Below, one piece after another: positions 17,557-29,365 of a DNA stretch of 64,000 nucleotides. Each line of letters opens with the position of its first letter. Positions within the stretch are counted from its first letter, which is position 1. Source of the stretch: Serratia inhibens (GTDB taxonomy: Bacteria; Pseudomonadota; Gammaproteobacteria; Enterobacterales; Enterobacteriaceae); contig NZ_QYYG01000007.1 in assembly GCF_003591175.1 (NCBI RefSeq), forward strand, positions 124,001 to 188,000. The letters are read 5' to 3'. The notes below the pieces were generated by a model. It had not been told where the DNA came from and did no database searches. It saw only the letters and a list, made by a program, of their open reading frames with translations. The translations under genes were made by a program, and so were the position numbers.

Positions 17557-18987
17557 TTAACCACGCCCGTCTTTGATTGCCTTGATGATGTTGGTGGTCG
17601 ACAGGCCGTCTTCAAAGTTCAGTACCTTGACGTCGCCGCCGTTGGCCCACACCTCGGCACTGCCGGCGATCTCTTCAGGTTTGTAGTCACCGCCTTTCAC
17701 CAGCAGATCCGGCAGGATGTCGGCGATCAAGCGCTGAGGCGTGTCTTCTTCAAACGGCACTACCCAGTCCACCGCTTCCAGCGCACCGAGCACGATCATG
17801 CGGTTTTCCAGCACGTTGACCGGACGGGTTTCACCTTTCAGACGTTTGGTGGAAGCATCGCTGTTCACCGCCACGATCAGACGATCGCCCATTTTGCGGG
17901 CATTGGCCAGATAGGAAACATGGCCGGCATGCAGAATGTCGAAGATGCCGTTGGTCATCACCACTTTCTCACCGCGCTGGCGGGCCTGCGCCACGGCTGT
18001 TTTCAACTGGGCTTCGGTCATCACGCCAAAGCCGGTTTCGGCACGGCCGCGCACTGCGTTTTCCAGTTCGATTGGCGAAACGGTCGAGGTCCCCAACTTG
18101 CCCACCACCACGCCGGCGGCGGCATTGGCCAGGAAACAGGATTCTTCCAGCGTATTACCGGCGGCCAGAGCGGCAGCCAGCACGCCAATCACGGTATCGC
18201 CGGCACCGGTCACGTCAAACACTTCCTGCGCCAACGTTGGCAGATGCAGCGGCGCAATGCCCGGTTGCAGCAGCGTCATGCCATGTTCGGAACGGGTAAC
18301 CAGCAGCGCGGAAAGATCAAAATCCGCCACCAGCTTCATGCCGCGTTCAACCAGTTCGGCTTCGTCTTTGCAGTGGCCTACCACCGCCTCAAACTCGGAC
18401 AGGTTTGGCGTCAGCAGCGTCGCGCCGCGATAGCGCTCAAAATCGGAGCCTTTTGGATCGATGAGTACCGGCACCTTGGCGGCGCGTGCCAGTTGGATCA
18501 TGCTCTGCACCTGGCTCAATGCGCCTTTGGCGTAGTCAGACAGCACCAGCGCGCCAATGTGCGGCAGCGCCTGCTGGATGCGTTCCAGCATCGGCTGCGG
18601 ATCGACGTTGGAAAAACCTTCTTCGAAATCGAGACGGATCAGTTGCTGATTACGCGACAGCACGCGCAGCTTGGTGATGGTCGGGTGCGTTGGCACCGAG
18701 ACAAAATCGCAGCGCACGTTCACTTCGTTCAGCTTGGCGCTCAGCGCCCGCGCCGCGTCATCAATGCCGGTCAGGCCCACCAGGCGTGAGTTGGCGCCCA
18801 GCGAAGCAATGTTCATCGCCACGTTAGCCGCACCGCCCGGACGCTCTTCGATGGTATCAACCTTGACCACCGGCACCGGCGCTTCCGGTGAAATGCGGCT
18901 GGTCGGGCCATACCAATAGCGATCCAACATGACGTCACCCACCACCAATACCCCGGCGCGGCGAAAATCAGGCAGCGTAACTTTCAT
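17557..18987 (-). CDS. hldE: Bifunctional heptose 7-phosphate kinase / heptose 1-phosphate adenylyltransferase HldE
   Basis: Makes ADP-D-glycero-D-manno-heptose precursors for the LPS inner core. 476 residues, as in E. coli (477). The N-terminal ribokinase-like domain (1 to about 320) has [16 protein letters not shown] and the catalytic [12 protein letters not shown] near 260. The C-terminal nucleotidyltransferase domain has [16 protein letters not shown] near 345-360 with the HxGH-type motif. It is followed upstream by glnE and ygiF on the same strand, as in E. coli (ygiF-glnE-hldE). Confidence 0.97.
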   Translation of the reverse strand: MKVTLPDFRRAGVLVVGDVMLDRYWYGPTSRISPEAPVPVVKVDTIEERPGGAANVAMNIASLGANSRLVGLTGIDDAARALSAKLNEVNVRCDFVSVPTHPTITKLRVLSRNQQLIRLDFEEGFSNVDPQPMLERIQQALPHIGALVLSDYAKGALSQVQSMIQLARAAKVPVLIDPKGSDFERYRGATLLTPNLSEFEAVVGHCKDEAELVERGMKLVADFDLSALLVTRSEHGMTLLQPGIAPLHLPTLAQEVFDVTGAGDTVIGVLAAALAAGNTLEESCFLANAAAGVVVGKLGTSTVSPIELENAVRGRAETGFGVMTEAQLKTAVAQARQRGEKVVMTNGIFDILHAGHVSYLANARKMGDRLIVAVNSDASTKRLKGETRPVNVLENRMIVLGALEAVDWVVPFEEDTPQRLIADILPDLLVKGGDYKPEEIAGSAEVWANGGDVKVLNFEDGLSTTNIIKAIKDGRG

Positions 18988-19080
18988 CCGATAACTCCAA
19001 AAAAGTCCAAAATTTTAGTGGCGCAGATATTACCACAGACGTCCGTAATACCTGCAAAACGTATTGCGCAACCGGCCTTG

Positions 19081-21918
19081 TCAACCCAGCCATTTCGCCC
19101 AACTGGCGCGTACCTGCTCACGTTCGGCGGCGAACAGCTCACTACCGACCTTGCCGGAATGCTCTTGCAACGCCAGGTGATGGATCTCATCGCGCATGGT
19201 GACGTAAGCCTGGGTCAGCGCGCGCGCTTCCTCTTCCGGCATGATGTCGTAATTGGCCATCAGCTCGAAAATGCGCACGTTATCCGACCAGCGCGTCAGG
19301 CGCGGCTCGGCGCTCGCATAGCCTAAGACCAGATACTGGGCAATAAATTCGATATCGGTGATGCCGCCCTCGTCGGCTTTGATATCAAACAATTCGCGCT
19401 GCTTGCTGCCGAGGTGATTGCGCATTTTCTCGCGCATCTCGCGCACCTCCTTCCGCAAGGTTTCAGGATCGCGCGGTTTGCACAGGATTTCGCGGCGGAT
19501 GACGTCAAACTGTTGATGCAAAACCGGATCGCCGTGCACGATGCGTGCCCGCACCAGCGCCTGATGTTCCCAGGTCCAGGCCTCGTTCTGTTGATAATCG
19601 GCAAACGCCTCGACGGTGCTGACCAGCATACCGGCAGCGCCCGAAGGCCGCAGGCGAGCATCCACCTCATACAAAATACCGGACGAGGTGCGAGTGCCGA
19701 ACAGGTGCATCACCCGCTGCGCCAGGCGCAGATAGAACTGGCGCCCATCAATGCAACGTTCGCCGTCAGTCATCACGTCCGGCGGGCAATCGAGGATAAA
19801 CACCAGGTCCAGATCGGAACTGTAGCCCAGTTCCCAACCGCCCAATTTACCGTAACCAATCACCGCAAAACCACGCCCTTCCCGCTCTTGCAAATGGGTT
19901 GGCTGGCCATAGCGCGCCACCATGTCGCTCCATGCCTGCTGCACCACCACGTCGATGATCGCCTCTGCCAGATAGGTGAGGTGATCGCTGACTTTCATCA
20001 CCGGCAGCGCGCCGGAGATATCCCCGGCGGCGATACGCAACTGCTGGGCCTGTTTGAACTGGCGCAACGCTTCCAGCTTTTGCTCTTCATCGTCTTCCGG
20101 CACCCGCAGCAGGTACTGGCGCAGCTCGCTGCGGTAGGCGTCCGGCGCCACCGGCTGATACAACGTCGCCGGTTCCAGCAGTTCATCCAGCAGCAGCGGG
20201 TAGCGCGACAGCTGATTGGCGACCATCGGCGAAGCGGCGCACAGGCGAATCAAATGGTTAAGCGCCGCGTGATACTCCACCAGCAGCTCAAGATAGGTAG
20301 TGCGGGTCACAATGCTCAGCAGCAGTTGCGTCAAACGCAGCAGCGCGGTCGGCGCATCCCGACGCGGGCACACCTCGGCCAACAAGCGCGGCATCAGTTG
20401 ATCGAGCACATCGCGGCCGCGCGGGCCAATGGTGCGTTTGTCTACGTCATGGCGGAATTCGGCAATGATACGCAGCACCTGCCTGCGAGCGTCTTCATCC
20501 AGATGCGGGGTCAGCGGCGCCAGTTCGTTCTCTTCAAGCGCATCCTGCCACAGACTGTGATAGTGCTGATAATCGGGATCTTCGCCCACATCGGGGCTGT
20601 CATCGCCAATCAGGTCGTTAAATACCGCCCTTACTGCCTGCATGTGGGTTTCCAGCGTCGCCAGCAGCGCCGGCCAGTCGCTGAACCCCATGCCCCAGGC
20701 CAGACGCGCCTGATCGAGCTCATCCTGCGGCAGCGTTTGGGTCTGTTGATCGGCAATCGCCTGCAGCAGGTTTTCCAGCCGGCGCAGGAACAGATAGCTG
20801 GTGCTCAGCGCCTGCGCCTGTTGCGGCTCCAGCAGCCCCAGCTCCCCCACCGCTTGCAATGTCGGCAGCAGCGAACGCCCTTGCAGCATCGGCTCGCGCC
20901 CGCCGCGGATCAGCTGGAACACCTGGGTGATAAATTCAATTTCGCGAATGCCGCCGGCACCCAGTTTGATGTTGTCTTTCAAACCGCGTCGCCGCACTTC
21001 ACGCGCGATCATGCCTTTCATGTTGCGCAGCGACTGGATCACGCTGAAATCGATGTAACGGCGGAACACGAACGGCCGCAGGGTTTTGCGCAACTCCTGG
21101 CTGTAAGCGTCTTCAGATCCGCCCATCAGCCGCGCTTTTACCATGGCGTAACGCTCCCAGTCACGGCCCTGCTCCTGATAATAATCTTCCAGCGCGGCAA
21201 AACTCATCACCAGAGGACCGCTGTCGCCGAAAGGCCGCAGCCGCATGTCCACGCGATAGACAAAGCCGTCAATGGTTTGCTGGTCCAGCGCTTTGATCAG
21301 CCGCTGCCCCAGACGGGTGAAGAACTGGGCGTTATCCAGCTCGCGCCGCCCGCCCTGGGTCTGGCCGTTTTCCGGGTAGGCGAAGATCAGATCGATATCG
21401 GACGAGAAGTTCAGTTCACCGCCGCCCAATTTCCCCATCCCGAGGATCAGCAGCGGCTGCGGAACGCCCTGTGCGTTGCAAGGCGTGCCCCACTCGCGGC
21501 AACAGGTTTGGTACAGCCAGTCGCGGGCGCTGACGATCAGCGTTTCCGCCAGCCTGCTCAGTTGCAGCAACGTTTCTTCCGTGCTGCACAGGTTCAGCGC
21601 CTGCGCCCAGGCGATCCTCACCAGCGTCTCGCGGCGGAACAGGCGCAACACGCGCATCAGTTGCGTTTCGTCACGCACCTCTTCCAGAGAGTCCTGCAAC
21701 CAGGCGGCATAGTGTTGCCACTCATCCGCCACCGGCGGTTGCTTGCGCAGCGTCTCCAGCCATGCAGGCTGGTTGAGCAACATGTCGCTGACAAAGTCAC
21801 TTGACGCTAAAACCCACTGTTCCTGACTGCTGAGTGCGCAATCCGCACCCTGAGTTTCCTGAAAACGCTGCACGATGTTCTGTGCCTGAGCCTGTAACGC
21901 GCACGAGAGTGGCAACAT
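19081..21918 (-). CDS. glnE: Bifunctional glutamine synthetase adenylyltransferase/deadenylase GlnE
   Basis: Adenylylates and deadenylylates glutamine synthetase under PII control. 945 residues, about the E. coli length (946). Both nucleotidyltransferase halves are intact: [20 protein letters not shown] (about 158-177, deadenylylase side) and [20 protein letters not shown] (about 688-707, adenylylase side). The middle holds the linker region. It lies 45 bases after ygiF and 93 before hldE, all on minus. A long open frame on the opposite strand is only its antisense shadow. Confidence 0.97.
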   Translation of the reverse strand: MLPLSCALQAQAQNIVQRFQETQGADCALSSQEQWVLASSDFVSDMLLNQPAWLETLRKQPPVADEWQHYAAWLQDSLEEVRDETQLMRVLRLFRRETLVRIAWAQALNLCSTEETLLQLSRLAETLIVSARDWLYQTCCREWGTPCNAQGVPQPLLILGMGKLGGGELNFSSDIDLIFAYPENGQTQGGRRELDNAQFFTRLGQRLIKALDQQTIDGFVYRVDMRLRPFGDSGPLVMSFAALEDYYQEQGRDWERYAMVKARLMGGSEDAYSQELRKTLRPFVFRRYIDFSVIQSLRNMKGMIAREVRRRGLKDNIKLGAGGIREIEFITQVFQLIRGGREPMLQGRSLLPTLQAVGELGLLEPQQAQALSTSYLFLRRLENLLQAIADQQTQTLPQDELDQARLAWGMGFSDWPALLATLETHMQAVRAVFNDLIGDDSPDVGEDPDYQHYHSLWQDALEENELAPLTPHLDEDARRQVLRIIAEFRHDVDKRTIGPRGRDVLDQLMPRLLAEVCPRRDAPTALLRLTQLLLSIVTRTTYLELLVEYHAALNHLIRLCAASPMVANQLSRYPLLLDELLEPATLYQPVAPDAYRSELRQYLLRVPEDDEEQKLEALRQFKQAQQLRIAAGDISGALPVMKVSDHLTYLAEAIIDVVVQQAWSDMVARYGQPTHLQEREGRGFAVIGYGKLGGWELGYSSDLDLVFILDCPPDVMTDGERCIDGRQFYLRLAQRVMHLFGTRTSSGILYEVDARLRPSGAAGMLVSTVEAFADYQQNEAWTWEHQALVRARIVHGDPVLHQQFDVIRREILCKPRDPETLRKEVREMREKMRNHLGSKQRELFDIKADEGGITDIEFIAQYLVLGYASAEPRLTRWSDNVRIFELMANYDIMPEEEARALTQAYVTMRDEIHHLALQEHSGKVGSELFAAEREQVRASWAKWLG

Positions 21919-21963
21919 AGTGAATGATCCGTCCTGCGGCCTGCACCTCGCAGGCCGGCTTGA

Positions 21964-23271
21964 TTAGCGGAGCGCGCCGTTTAACCAGAATGGCGCATGC
22001 GATAAGGCCTGCTTGCGGGTGGCCTCGTACCAACCCTGACGCCGTTCAGCCACCGCCAGCTGCAGCTCGCGCCAGCTTTCGATATACGGGCCGGTTTCGT
22101 CATCCGGATACGCGCCCGACAGCAGAATAAATGCCGAGACCTGGCGCGTCAGACGCGGCAGCTGTTCTTCATACTCGTCGTCATTGAGCGTGCGGGTGAA
22201 GGCTTCTTTCAACTCGGCGGCGCTGCGCCCAAGCATAATGTCGCTGAAACGTTTGAAAGAGCCGTCCAGCTTGGTCTGGGCTTTGGCATCGATAAACGGT
22301 CGCCAGGCGCCGGTCACCAGCCACGATGTGAGCGCCAACTTACATTGCAGGTATTCTGCGCTGTAGCACAGCACCTGCGGTTTGGTGGTCTTATCAACCA
22401 GCAGCGGCTCCAGCGCAGTCAGCCGGGTACGCAGATCGGCGCTGGCCTTGCGTGGCACCAGGCCGCCGAAGACCACCAGCGCCTGGCGGATCAGTGCAAT
22501 CGCTTCCATTACCGAACGGCGGGCCAGGCCATCGCCGCGCAGCCACAGTTCTTCGTGATACTGCCAATGGCTCAGCCCCAGTTCAAAGCCGGCAACCATC
22601 CCTTGCTCAACGCTGGATTTGGCTGGTGGTTTCAATACCGCCAGAGGGTGGCGCTCGCGCGGGAGGTTGCCCTGCGCCAAATGATAACCGCGCGCCGCCT
22701 TGCTCAGGCTACTCTGACGCAGGCCGCCGTGTTCTGCCAGCGCGTTGGCCAACGCCAGCAAATCGGCGGTGTTGCCTTCTTTAAGCTCCAGCTCGATCTC
22801 GCACAGCGCTTCGTTCAGTTCATCCGCGCTCACTTCACCTTGGTCCAGACCAACCTCAATCTCGCTCTTACCGTAAGTGACCACCCACTTCTCACGCACG
22901 AAATCGGTGCGGAACAGCGGTTGCAGTTGCTGCTGCAACGCCTGGATGTCGCAGCCCTGTGGCCAGATATCCGTCGGGAACAAATCCAGCGCCAGTTCCG
23001 GCCTGGCGATCGCCACATTGTATTCCGGACGTTGGTGCAAACCTGCCACTACCTTGCCGGCGGTTTTGATGGTCATTTCGTAACTGTCGTCAAAACCGCG
23101 AATGCGCAGCCCCATATCATGGCTGCGCAAAAAATTGTCGGCGGTTTCGAAGTAAATATTGGTCAGCTTTTGCGGCGCCGAATGCTGATGCGGCCAGGCG
23201 GCCAGTTGCAGCGGCAAAGCGGCGACGGCATCCTGGGTGGCAATAAATTTCAATTCTATTTCAACGGTCAT
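21964..23271 (-). CDS. ygiF: Inorganic triphosphatase YgiF (CYTH + CHAD domains)
   Basis: Hydrolyses inorganic triphosphate in E. coli. 435 residues. The N-terminal CYTH domain starts with the tunnel motif MTVEIELKFIA (EXEXK), followed by basic strands such as GLRIRGFDDSYEMTIKTAG and the acidic CEIELELKEGN near 155. The C-terminal CHAD domain (about 215-435) has the typical His/Arg/Lys-rich helices that bind polyphosphate. A 22-codon longer frame reading MAGRARRREG is not family-like and is rejected. First gene of the ygiF-glnE-hldE group, divergent from ygiM. Confidence 0.95.
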   Translation of the reverse strand: MTVEIELKFIATQDAVAALPLQLAAWPHQHSAPQKLTNIYFETADNFLRSHDMGLRIRGFDDSYEMTIKTAGKVVAGLHQRPEYNVAIARPELALDLFPTDIWPQGCDIQALQQQLQPLFRTDFVREKWVVTYGKSEIEVGLDQGEVSADELNEALCEIELELKEGNTADLLALANALAEHGGLRQSSLSKAARGYHLAQGNLPRERHPLAVLKPPAKSSVEQGMVAGFELGLSHWQYHEELWLRGDGLARRSVMEAIALIRQALVVFGGLVPRKASADLRTRLTALEPLLVDKTTKPQVLCYSAEYLQCKLALTSWLVTGAWRPFIDAKAQTKLDGSFKRFSDIMLGRSAAELKEAFTRTLNDDEYEEQLPRLTRQVSAFILLSGAYPDDETGPYIESWRELQLAVAERRQGWYEATRKQALSHAPFWLNGALR

Positions 23272-23550
23272 AAGTCTTTTACACCAATAAGTTACGCATT
23301 CGCGCCAGCCTTCACGGCGGCGGGCTCTGCCTGCCACGCTCTGCCCGATGACGCACAGTTGCCGTTATCTTACCGCGATTCCCGGCGCCTTAACCCTGCT
23401 AACTGCAGAAAAAACCTGTTACGTTATAAAACGCTGCGCAACTCACAGAATCTGCCACAGTAAGATAGTTCTCATTCCGGTTTTTGCGTTGCGTCGTCAG
23501 ACTGAACGCTCTACTATCGTTCCATAAATTCACACAGAAACGATGAACTA

Positions 23551-24171
23551 ATGCAGAAATTACGCCTAATTTGCCTTGCCGTGCTGAGCTTCAGCATCAC
23601 TTGGGGCGCACATGCCGAAGATAAGCGCTATATCTCCGATGAATTGAGTACTTACGTCCACAGCGGCCCGGGTAATCAGTACCGTATCGTCGGTACTCTG
23701 AACGCCGGTGAAGAAGTCACCCTGTTGAGCGTAAATGACAGCACCAACTATGGCCAAATCCGCGATCCGAAAGGCCGCACTATCTGGATCCCGCTCGATC
23801 AGCTCAGCGAAACGCCAAGCCTGCGCACCCGCGTGCCTGCGCTGGAACAGCAGGTGAAAACCCTGACCGACAAGCTGGCCAATATCGACAACAGCTGGAA
23901 CCAACGCACCGCGGAAATGCAGCAAAAAGTGGCTGCAAGCGACGGCACCATCAGCGGCCTGCAGCAGGAAAATCAAGATCTGAAAAATCAGCTGGTCGTA
24001 GCCCAGAAGAAGGTTAACGCGGTTAACCTGCAGCTCGACGACAAACAGCGCACCATTATCCTGCAGTGGTTCATGTACGGCGGCGGCGTCGCCGGCGTTG
24101 GCCTGCTGCTCGGCCTGCTGTTGCCACACCTGATCCCGCGTCGCAAGAACAGCAATCGCTGGATGAACTGA
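23551..24171 (+). CDS. ygiM: SH3-domain envelope protein YgiM
   Basis: 206 residues: signal peptide (about 1-22, MQKLRLICLAVLSFSITWG), bacterial SH3 domain (about 27-90, with ELSTYVHSGPGNQYRIVGTL), coiled coil (about 95-165) and a C-terminal membrane anchor (MYGGGVAGVGLLLGLLLPHL) ending in a basic cytoplasmic tail. This topology puts the SH3 domain and coiled coil in the periplasm. Function is unknown; co-conservation with cca downstream is seen in E. coli. A terminator follows. Confidence 0.93.
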   Translation: MQKLRLICLAVLSFSITWGAHAEDKRYISDELSTYVHSGPGNQYRIVGTLNAGEEVTLLSVNDSTNYGQIRDPKGRTIWIPLDQLSETPSLRTRVPALEQQVKTLTDKLANIDNSWNQRTAEMQQKVAASDGTISGLQQENQDLKNQLVVAQKKVNAVNLQLDDKQRTIILQWFMYGGGVAGVGLLLGLLLPHLIPRRKNSNRWMN

Positions 24172-24196
24172 TCTCAGTATCGTTCAGTTTGAGATT

Positions 24197-24218
24197 GGCG
24201 CCTGCGGGCGCCTTTTTT
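24197..24218 (+). terminator. Terminator after ygiM
   Basis: GGCGCC, loop TGCG, GGCGCC followed by six T. Confidence 0.85.
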
Positions 24219-24292
24219 ATTGGCTTCGGCACGGCCCGGCTAATTGAGGTAATCTGGTCAACAGAGTCCCAGAATCATGCAGGAGCATAATA

Positions 24293-25537
24293 GTGAAGAT
24301 CTACCTGGTCGGCGGCGCCGTCCGCGACAGTTTGCTTGAGATACCGGTTTTCGACCGCGACTGGGTGGTGGTAGGCGCTGCGCCTGCAGAACTGCTGGCG
24401 CAGGGGTATCAACAGGTCGGTAAAGACTTCCCGGTGTTTCTCAACCCTGAGACCCATGAAGAATATGCGCTGGCGCGCACCGAGCGTAAATCCGGCCAGG
24501 GGTATACCGGTTTTACCTGCTACGCCGCACCGGACGTAACGCTGGAAGAAGATTTGCAGCGCCGCGATTTGACCATCAACGCCATCGCTCGCGGCAGCGA
24601 CGGCGAGTTGATCGATCCTTTCCACGGCGTGGCCGATTTGCAAGCCCACGTGCTGCGCCACGTTTCCGATGCCTTCGGTGAAGATCCGCTGCGCGTGCTG
24701 CGCGTGGCCCGTTTTGCCGCCCGCTTTGCTCATCTGGGTTTTACCCTTGCCCCGGAAACCGCTGAGCTGATGCGCCAAATGGCCCACAGCGGTGAGTTGT
24801 CGGCGCTGACCGCCGAACGGGTATGGAAAGAAACCGAAAAAGCGCTGCAAAGCCAAAGCCCGCAAGTGTATTTCCAGGTCCTGCGCGACTGCGATGCGCT
24901 GACAGTGTTGTTCCCCGAGATTGACGCCCTGTTCGGCGTGCCGGCCCCGGCCAAATGGCACCCGGAGATCGACACCGGCATTCACACCCTGATGACGCTG
25001 GCTATCGCCGCCCAACTCAGCCCCGAAGTCGACGTACGCTTCGCGGCACTGTGCCACGATCTCGGTAAGGGGCTGACGCCGCAAGAACTCTGGCCACATC
25101 ATCACGGTCACGGCCTGAGCGGCGTTAAGCTGGTCGAAGAACTATGCCAACGTTTACGGGTACCCAATCCGGTACGCGACTTGGCCAAGCTGGTGGCCGA
25201 AAACCATGATCTGATTCATACCGTCAACAAGCTGCGCCCGGAGACCCTGCTGAAGCTTTTCGATGCGATAGACGTCTGGCGTAAACCGCAGAGGCTGGAA
25301 CAGATGATCCTGACCAGCGAGGCGGACGCACGCGGCCGTACCGGGTTTGAAAACAATCCTTATCCGCAGGGCGACTATTTGCGCCAGGCTTTCCAGGTGG
25401 CGAATGCCGTCTCGGTAAAAGAGGTCGTGGCCAGCGGCCTGCAGGGGCTGGCGATCCGCGATGAGCTCAAACGCCGCCGCCAGCAGATGCTGGCCGACTG
25501 GAAACTCACCCAGGACCTCCCTCTCGATCAGGCATAA
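24293..25537 (+). CDS. cca: Multifunctional CCA protein (tRNA nucleotidyltransferase)
   Basis: Adds and repairs the 3' CCA of tRNAs; the enterobacterial form also has phosphatase and phosphodiesterase activities in a C-terminal HD domain. 414 residues. The N-terminal catalytic domain shows [14 protein letters not shown] and the acidic DRDWVVVG, followed by [11 protein letters not shown] and [16 protein letters not shown]. The HD motif is [15 protein letters not shown] near 250. It starts at a GTG (24293), the same start codon as E. coli cca, with AGGAGCATAATA before it. Confidence 0.97.
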   Translation: MKIYLVGGAVRDSLLEIPVFDRDWVVVGAAPAELLAQGYQQVGKDFPVFLNPETHEEYALARTERKSGQGYTGFTCYAAPDVTLEEDLQRRDLTINAIARGSDGELIDPFHGVADLQAHVLRHVSDAFGEDPLRVLRVARFAARFAHLGFTLAPETAELMRQMAHSGELSALTAERVWKETEKALQSQSPQVYFQVLRDCDALTVLFPEIDALFGVPAPAKWHPEIDTGIHTLMTLAIAAQLSPEVDVRFAALCHDLGKGLTPQELWPHHHGHGLSGVKLVEELCQRLRVPNPVRDLAKLVAENHDLIHTVNKLRPETLLKLFDAIDVWRKPQRLEQMILTSEADARGRTGFENNPYPQGDYLRQAFQVANAVSVKEVVASGLQGLAIRDELKRRRQQMLADWKLTQDLPLDQA

Positions 25538-25563
25538 AAAAACCCCGCAAAGCGGGGTTTTTC
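25538..25563. terminator. Bidirectional terminator between cca and uppP
   Basis: AAACCCCGC, loop AAA, GCGGGGTTT with a T-run on plus and, from the A-run, on minus. It serves both convergent genes. Confidence 0.9.
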
Positions 25564-25577
25564 ATTGACGCTGCCGC

Positions 25578-26402
25578 TTACATGAAGACCATGTAAACCA
25601 CGGCGGCAACGATAAAGCGGTAAATAGCGAACGGCACAAACGAGATGCGCTTAATCAGCGACAGGAAGGTTTTGATCGCGATCAGTGCCACCACGAAAGC
25701 GGTCGCAAAACCGACGGCAAACATCGGCAGATCGCCCATCGTCAGGAAGTGCAGGCTCTTGTACAGATCCAGGCCGCTGGCGCCAATCATCATCGGCACC
25801 GCCAGAATAAAGGAGAACTCAGAAGCCGCATAACGGTTCACGCCCACCAACATGCCGCCGGCAATGGTGGAGCCTGAACGGGAGAAGCCTGGCCACAACG
25901 CCAGACACTGGAAACAACCGATCATAAACGCCTGACGGTAGGTGATGTCGTCCAGCCCTTCCGCACTCGGTTTTTTCGGCTTCAGCCATTCCGCCGCCAG
26001 CAGCAGCAAACCGCCGACCACCAATGCATACATCACGTTTTTTGGCGCGAACAGCGATTTAATGACGTCGTGGAACACCAAACCCAGCACCACCGCCGGG
26101 ATCATCGCCAACAGGATATGGCCCAGCTTTAACCGCCCTGCGGTCTTGCCTTCGTGCTCCACCGGCTTGCCGCCAAAGTGAATGCCGATCAGGCCGAACA
26201 GACGGCGCCAGAACATCACCACCACCGCCAGAATCGATCCCAACTGAATAATGACTTCAAAGGTTTTGGCCTTGTCGCCGGTAAAGCCCAGCCACTCGCC
26301 CACAATAATCATGTGCCCGGTAGAGGATACCGGCAAGAATTCAGTTAACCCTTCGACCACCCCAAGAACAAACGCGATAAACAGTGAATGCATGTCCGCC
26401 AT
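25578..26402 (-). CDS. uppP: Undecaprenyl-diphosphatase UppP (BacA)
   Basis: Integral membrane enzyme that recycles undecaprenyl pyrophosphate to the monophosphate for peptidoglycan and O-antigen carriers; raises bacitracin resistance when abundant. 274 residues. The two catalytic segments are [19 protein letters not shown] (about 17-35) and [19 protein letters not shown] (about 167-185). The start [18 protein letters not shown] agrees with E. coli. A terminator of the upstream folB gene lies before it, so it probably has its own promoter. Confidence 0.97.
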   Translation of the reverse strand: MADMHSLFIAFVLGVVEGLTEFLPVSSTGHMIIVGEWLGFTGDKAKTFEVIIQLGSILAVVVMFWRRLFGLIGIHFGGKPVEHEGKTAGRLKLGHILLAMIPAVVLGLVFHDVIKSLFAPKNVMYALVVGGLLLLAAEWLKPKKPSAEGLDDITYRQAFMIGCFQCLALWPGFSRSGSTIAGGMLVGVNRYAASEFSFILAVPMMIGASGLDLYKSLHFLTMGDLPMFAVGFATAFVVALIAIKTFLSLIKRISFVPFAIYRFIVAAVVYMVFM

Positions 26403-26439
26403 GTGTTTCGCTCACCCTATAAATTTGCGACTACCAACA

Positions 26440-26473
26440 TAAAAAAGCGGCAGTGTTCAATACATTGCCGCTA
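26440..26473 (-). terminator. Terminator after folB
   Basis: On minus AGCGGCAATG, loop TATTGAA, CACTGCCGCT (one G-T pair) followed by a run of six T. Confidence 0.85.
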
Positions 26474-26533
26474 AAACAATTCTCAGGTTCAGACCAGGTT
26501 AACGGTCTTTAGTTGCACGCGCATGACAGGAAG

Positions 26534-26896
26534 TCACACCGGCCGGGTGCCACGCTCAATAATGACCCCAACCCGGCTGGCGTGTGCAACTGCGCCCGGT
26601 TTGCTGACCTTAATACGGACCCACGGGGAATTGAAGCGCTGGAGTAAAATTTCAGATATTTCCTCTGCTACCCGCTCCACCAACGCAAAACGATTCGGCT
26701 CCACGTGCTGGATGATAGCTTCGCTGATATCGGCATAGCTAAGACAGTCGTTTACGTCGTCGCTGGCAGCAGCCTGGCGGTTGTCCCAGCCCATTTCGAT
26801 ATCGAACACCAGCTTCTGGCGAATGTTTTGTTCCCAATCATAAACGCCAATGGTAGTAATAACGGTAAGCTCTTCAATAAATACGATATCCATCAC
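26534..26896 (-). CDS. folB: Dihydroneopterin aldolase FolB
   Basis: Cleaves 7,8-dihydroneopterin to 6-hydroxymethyl-7,8-dihydropterin in folate synthesis. 120 residues, as in E. coli (122). Family blocks visible: [20 protein letters not shown] at the N-terminus, [12 protein letters not shown] in the middle and [15 protein letters not shown] with the catalytic lysine near residue 99. Divergent from plsY across 104 bases, the arrangement found in E. coli. Confidence 0.96.
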   Translation of the reverse strand: MMDIVFIEELTVITTIGVYDWEQNIRQKLVFDIEMGWDNRQAAASDDVNDCLSYADISEAIIQHVEPNRFALVERVAEEISEILLQRFNSPWVRIKVSKPGAVAHASRVGVIIERGTRPV

Positions 26897-27000
26897 GTCA
26901 TTCTCTGTTTTTGGCCTTGCCGGATACCACTTCCAGCGGAATATGCGTATTATCCATAGATGTTGCTAGTAAAACGACCATTATTAAACGGAACCGCGTT

Positions 27001-27639
27001 ATGAGTGCTACCGCGCTTGGCATGATTATCTTCGCGTATCTGTGTGGCTCAGTTTCCAGTGCGATCCTGGTTTGTCGGATCGCCAGGCTGCCCGATCCGC
27101 GTGAACATGGCTCAGGGAATCCAGGGGCCACCAACGTCCTGCGCATCGGCGGTCGCCTGGCGGCGGCGGCGGTGCTGGTGTTCGATATTCTCAAGGGAAT
27201 GCTGCCGGTTTGGCTGGCGTACAAGCTGGAGATACCGCCGCTGTATCTGGGCCTGACGGCGATCGCCGCCTGCCTGGGGCATATCTACCCGGTGTTCTTC
27301 CATTTCCGCGGCGGTAAAGGCGTGGCTACGGCCTTTGGTGCCATAGCGCCGATAGGCTGGGATCTTACCGGCCTGATGACCGGCACCTGGTTGCTGACCG
27401 TGCTGCTCAGCGGTTATTCCTCATTGGGCGCGATTGTCAGCGCCTTGATTGCCCCTTTTTACGTTTGGTGGTTCAAACCGCAGTTCACCTTCCCGGTGGC
27501 GATGCTGTCTTGCCTGATTTTGATGCGGCACCATGACAATATCCAACGCCTGTGGCGTGGGCAGGAAGGGAAAATCTGGGACAAGTTCCGCAAGAAAAAA
27601 GCGGATGCGGTGGAGCCGGAAGAGAAAAAACAAGAGTGA
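27001..27639 (+). CDS. plsY: Glycerol-3-phosphate acyltransferase PlsY
   Basis: Inner membrane enzyme that transfers the acyl group of acyl-phosphate to glycerol 3-phosphate, the first step of phospholipid synthesis together with PlsX. 212 residues. The conserved motifs are [15 protein letters not shown] (about 37-51), [12 protein letters not shown] (about 102-113) and [19 protein letters not shown] near the C-terminus. The ATG at 27001 gives the family N-terminus [17 protein letters not shown]; a longer in-frame start at 26911 would overlap the folB promoter and is rejected. Confidence 0.96.
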   Translation: MSATALGMIIFAYLCGSVSSAILVCRIARLPDPREHGSGNPGATNVLRIGGRLAAAAVLVFDILKGMLPVWLAYKLEIPPLYLGLTAIAACLGHIYPVFFHFRGGKGVATAFGAIAPIGWDLTGLMTGTWLLTVLLSGYSSLGAIVSALIAPFYVWWFKPQFTFPVAMLSCLILMRHHDNIQRLWRGQEGKIWDKFRKKKADAVEPEEKKQE

Positions 27640-27643
27640 TCAA

Positions 27644-27667
27644 AAAGGCCGGAAATCTCCGGCCTTT
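27644..27667. terminator. Bidirectional terminator between plsY and tsaD
   Basis: AAAGGCCGG ... CCGGCCTTT with a six-base loop, A- and T-flanked on both sides, between the convergent genes. Confidence 0.85.
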
Positions 27668-27673
27668 GATCTA

Positions 27674-28687
27674 TCATACCGCAGGCAATTCTGCCAACGG
27701 CCAGCGCGGGCGCACCGAAACGCTCAGTTCCGGGTTGGCGCCGCTTTTCAATCGCACCAAGCCCGCATAGGCGATCATCGCACCGTTATCGGTACAGAAT
27801 TCCGGACGGGCATAGAACACCTGACCACCGCGTTTACGCATCATTTCCGCCATTTTGGTGCGCAGAGTACGGTTGGCGCTGACGCCGCCGGCCATCACCA
27901 GGCGTTTAAAACCGGTCTGCTCCAGCGCACGTTTGCATTTGATCGCCAACGTATCCACCACCGCATCCTCAAACGCGCGAGCTATGTCCGCGCGTGTCTG
28001 GTCATCATTACCGTTGGAACGAATGGTGTTGGCGGCAAAGGTCTTCAGCCCTGAGAAGCTGAAATCCAGCCCCGGACGATCGGTCATCGGGCGCGGGAAG
28101 GTGAAGCGGCCCGCAATGCCCTGTTGCGCCATTTTCGACAACATCGGCCCGCCGGGGTAATCCAGCCCAAGCAGCTTGGCGGTTTTATCGAAAGCTTCAC
28201 CGGCCGCATCGTCTATCGACTCGCCCAGCAACTCATACTGCCCAATGCCGGTCACGCCGATCAACTGCGTGTGGCCGCCGGAAACCAGCAACGCGACAAA
28301 CGGGAATGCGGGCGGATTGTCTTCCAGCATCGGTGCCAGCAGGTGGCCTTCCATGTGGTGCACCGGCACCGCCGGCACGTTCCAGGCAAACGCCAGCGCG
28401 CGACCAATGGTGGCGCCGACCAGCAACGCGCCCACCAGGCCAGGCCCGGCAGTGTAGGCGACGCCGTCGATATCGGCAGCGGTCAGGTTAGCTTCCTTCA
28501 AGGCCGCCTGAATCAGCGGCACGGTTTTACGCACGTGATCGCGGGAGGCCAGCTCCGGCACTACACCGCCGTAATCGGCATGCAGCTTCACCTGGCTGTA
28601 CAACTGATTCGCTAATAAACCGGTCTGATCGTCATACACTGCAATTCCGGTTTCATCGCAGGAGGTTTCTATACCCAGTACTCGCAT
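27674..28687 (-). CDS. tsaD: tRNA N6-adenosine threonylcarbamoyltransferase TsaD
   Basis: Transfers threonylcarbamoyl from TC-AMP to A37 of ANN-decoding tRNAs (t6A) with TsaB and TsaE. 337 residues, equal to E. coli. Iron-binding His111 and His115 lie in [10 protein letters not shown]; the N-terminal phosphate loop is [18 protein letters not shown]. The nucleotide-binding blocks [12 protein letters not shown] and [13 protein letters not shown] are intact. Divergent from rpsU, as in E. coli. Confidence 0.97.
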   Translation of the reverse strand: MRVLGIETSCDETGIAVYDDQTGLLANQLYSQVKLHADYGGVVPELASRDHVRKTVPLIQAALKEANLTAADIDGVAYTAGPGLVGALLVGATIGRALAFAWNVPAVPVHHMEGHLLAPMLEDNPPAFPFVALLVSGGHTQLIGVTGIGQYELLGESIDDAAGEAFDKTAKLLGLDYPGGPMLSKMAQQGIAGRFTFPRPMTDRPGLDFSFSGLKTFAANTIRSNGNDDQTRADIARAFEDAVVDTLAIKCKRALEQTGFKRLVMAGGVSANRTLRTKMAEMMRKRGGQVFYARPEFCTDNGAMIAYAGLVRLKSGANPELSVSVRPRWPLAELPAV

Positions 28688-29229
<542 letters not shown>

Positions 29230-29302
29230 TTCTTCGGGGGTAACCCCGCCGCGTGAATTTCTGATTTTAAAAATCGCGCAGACCGTGTAGTTGCATACGA
29301 AG

Positions 29303-29335
29303 GCCGTGCTTTCCGAAAGGAATGCGCGGCTTGTT
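29303..29335 (+). terminator. Attenuating terminator between rpsU and dnaG
   Basis: GCCGTGCTTTCC, loop GAAA, GGAATGCGCGGC (with G-T and mismatch) then TTGTT. Position and form match the T1 terminator of the E. coli operon, which lowers dnaG relative to rpsU. Confidence 0.75.
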
Positions 29336-29365
29336 CTCGTTTATAGGCTAGTAAAGTAAGGGCTT

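Noticed and set aside
19414-21804. Very long open frame on plus, antisense to glnE
   Set aside because: It is rich in His, Gln, Arg and lacks domains; it is the mirror of glnE with its codon bias. The same applies to long frames opposite hldE (17554-18789), gabT/gabD (38428-40008) and ygiF (22345-23463).
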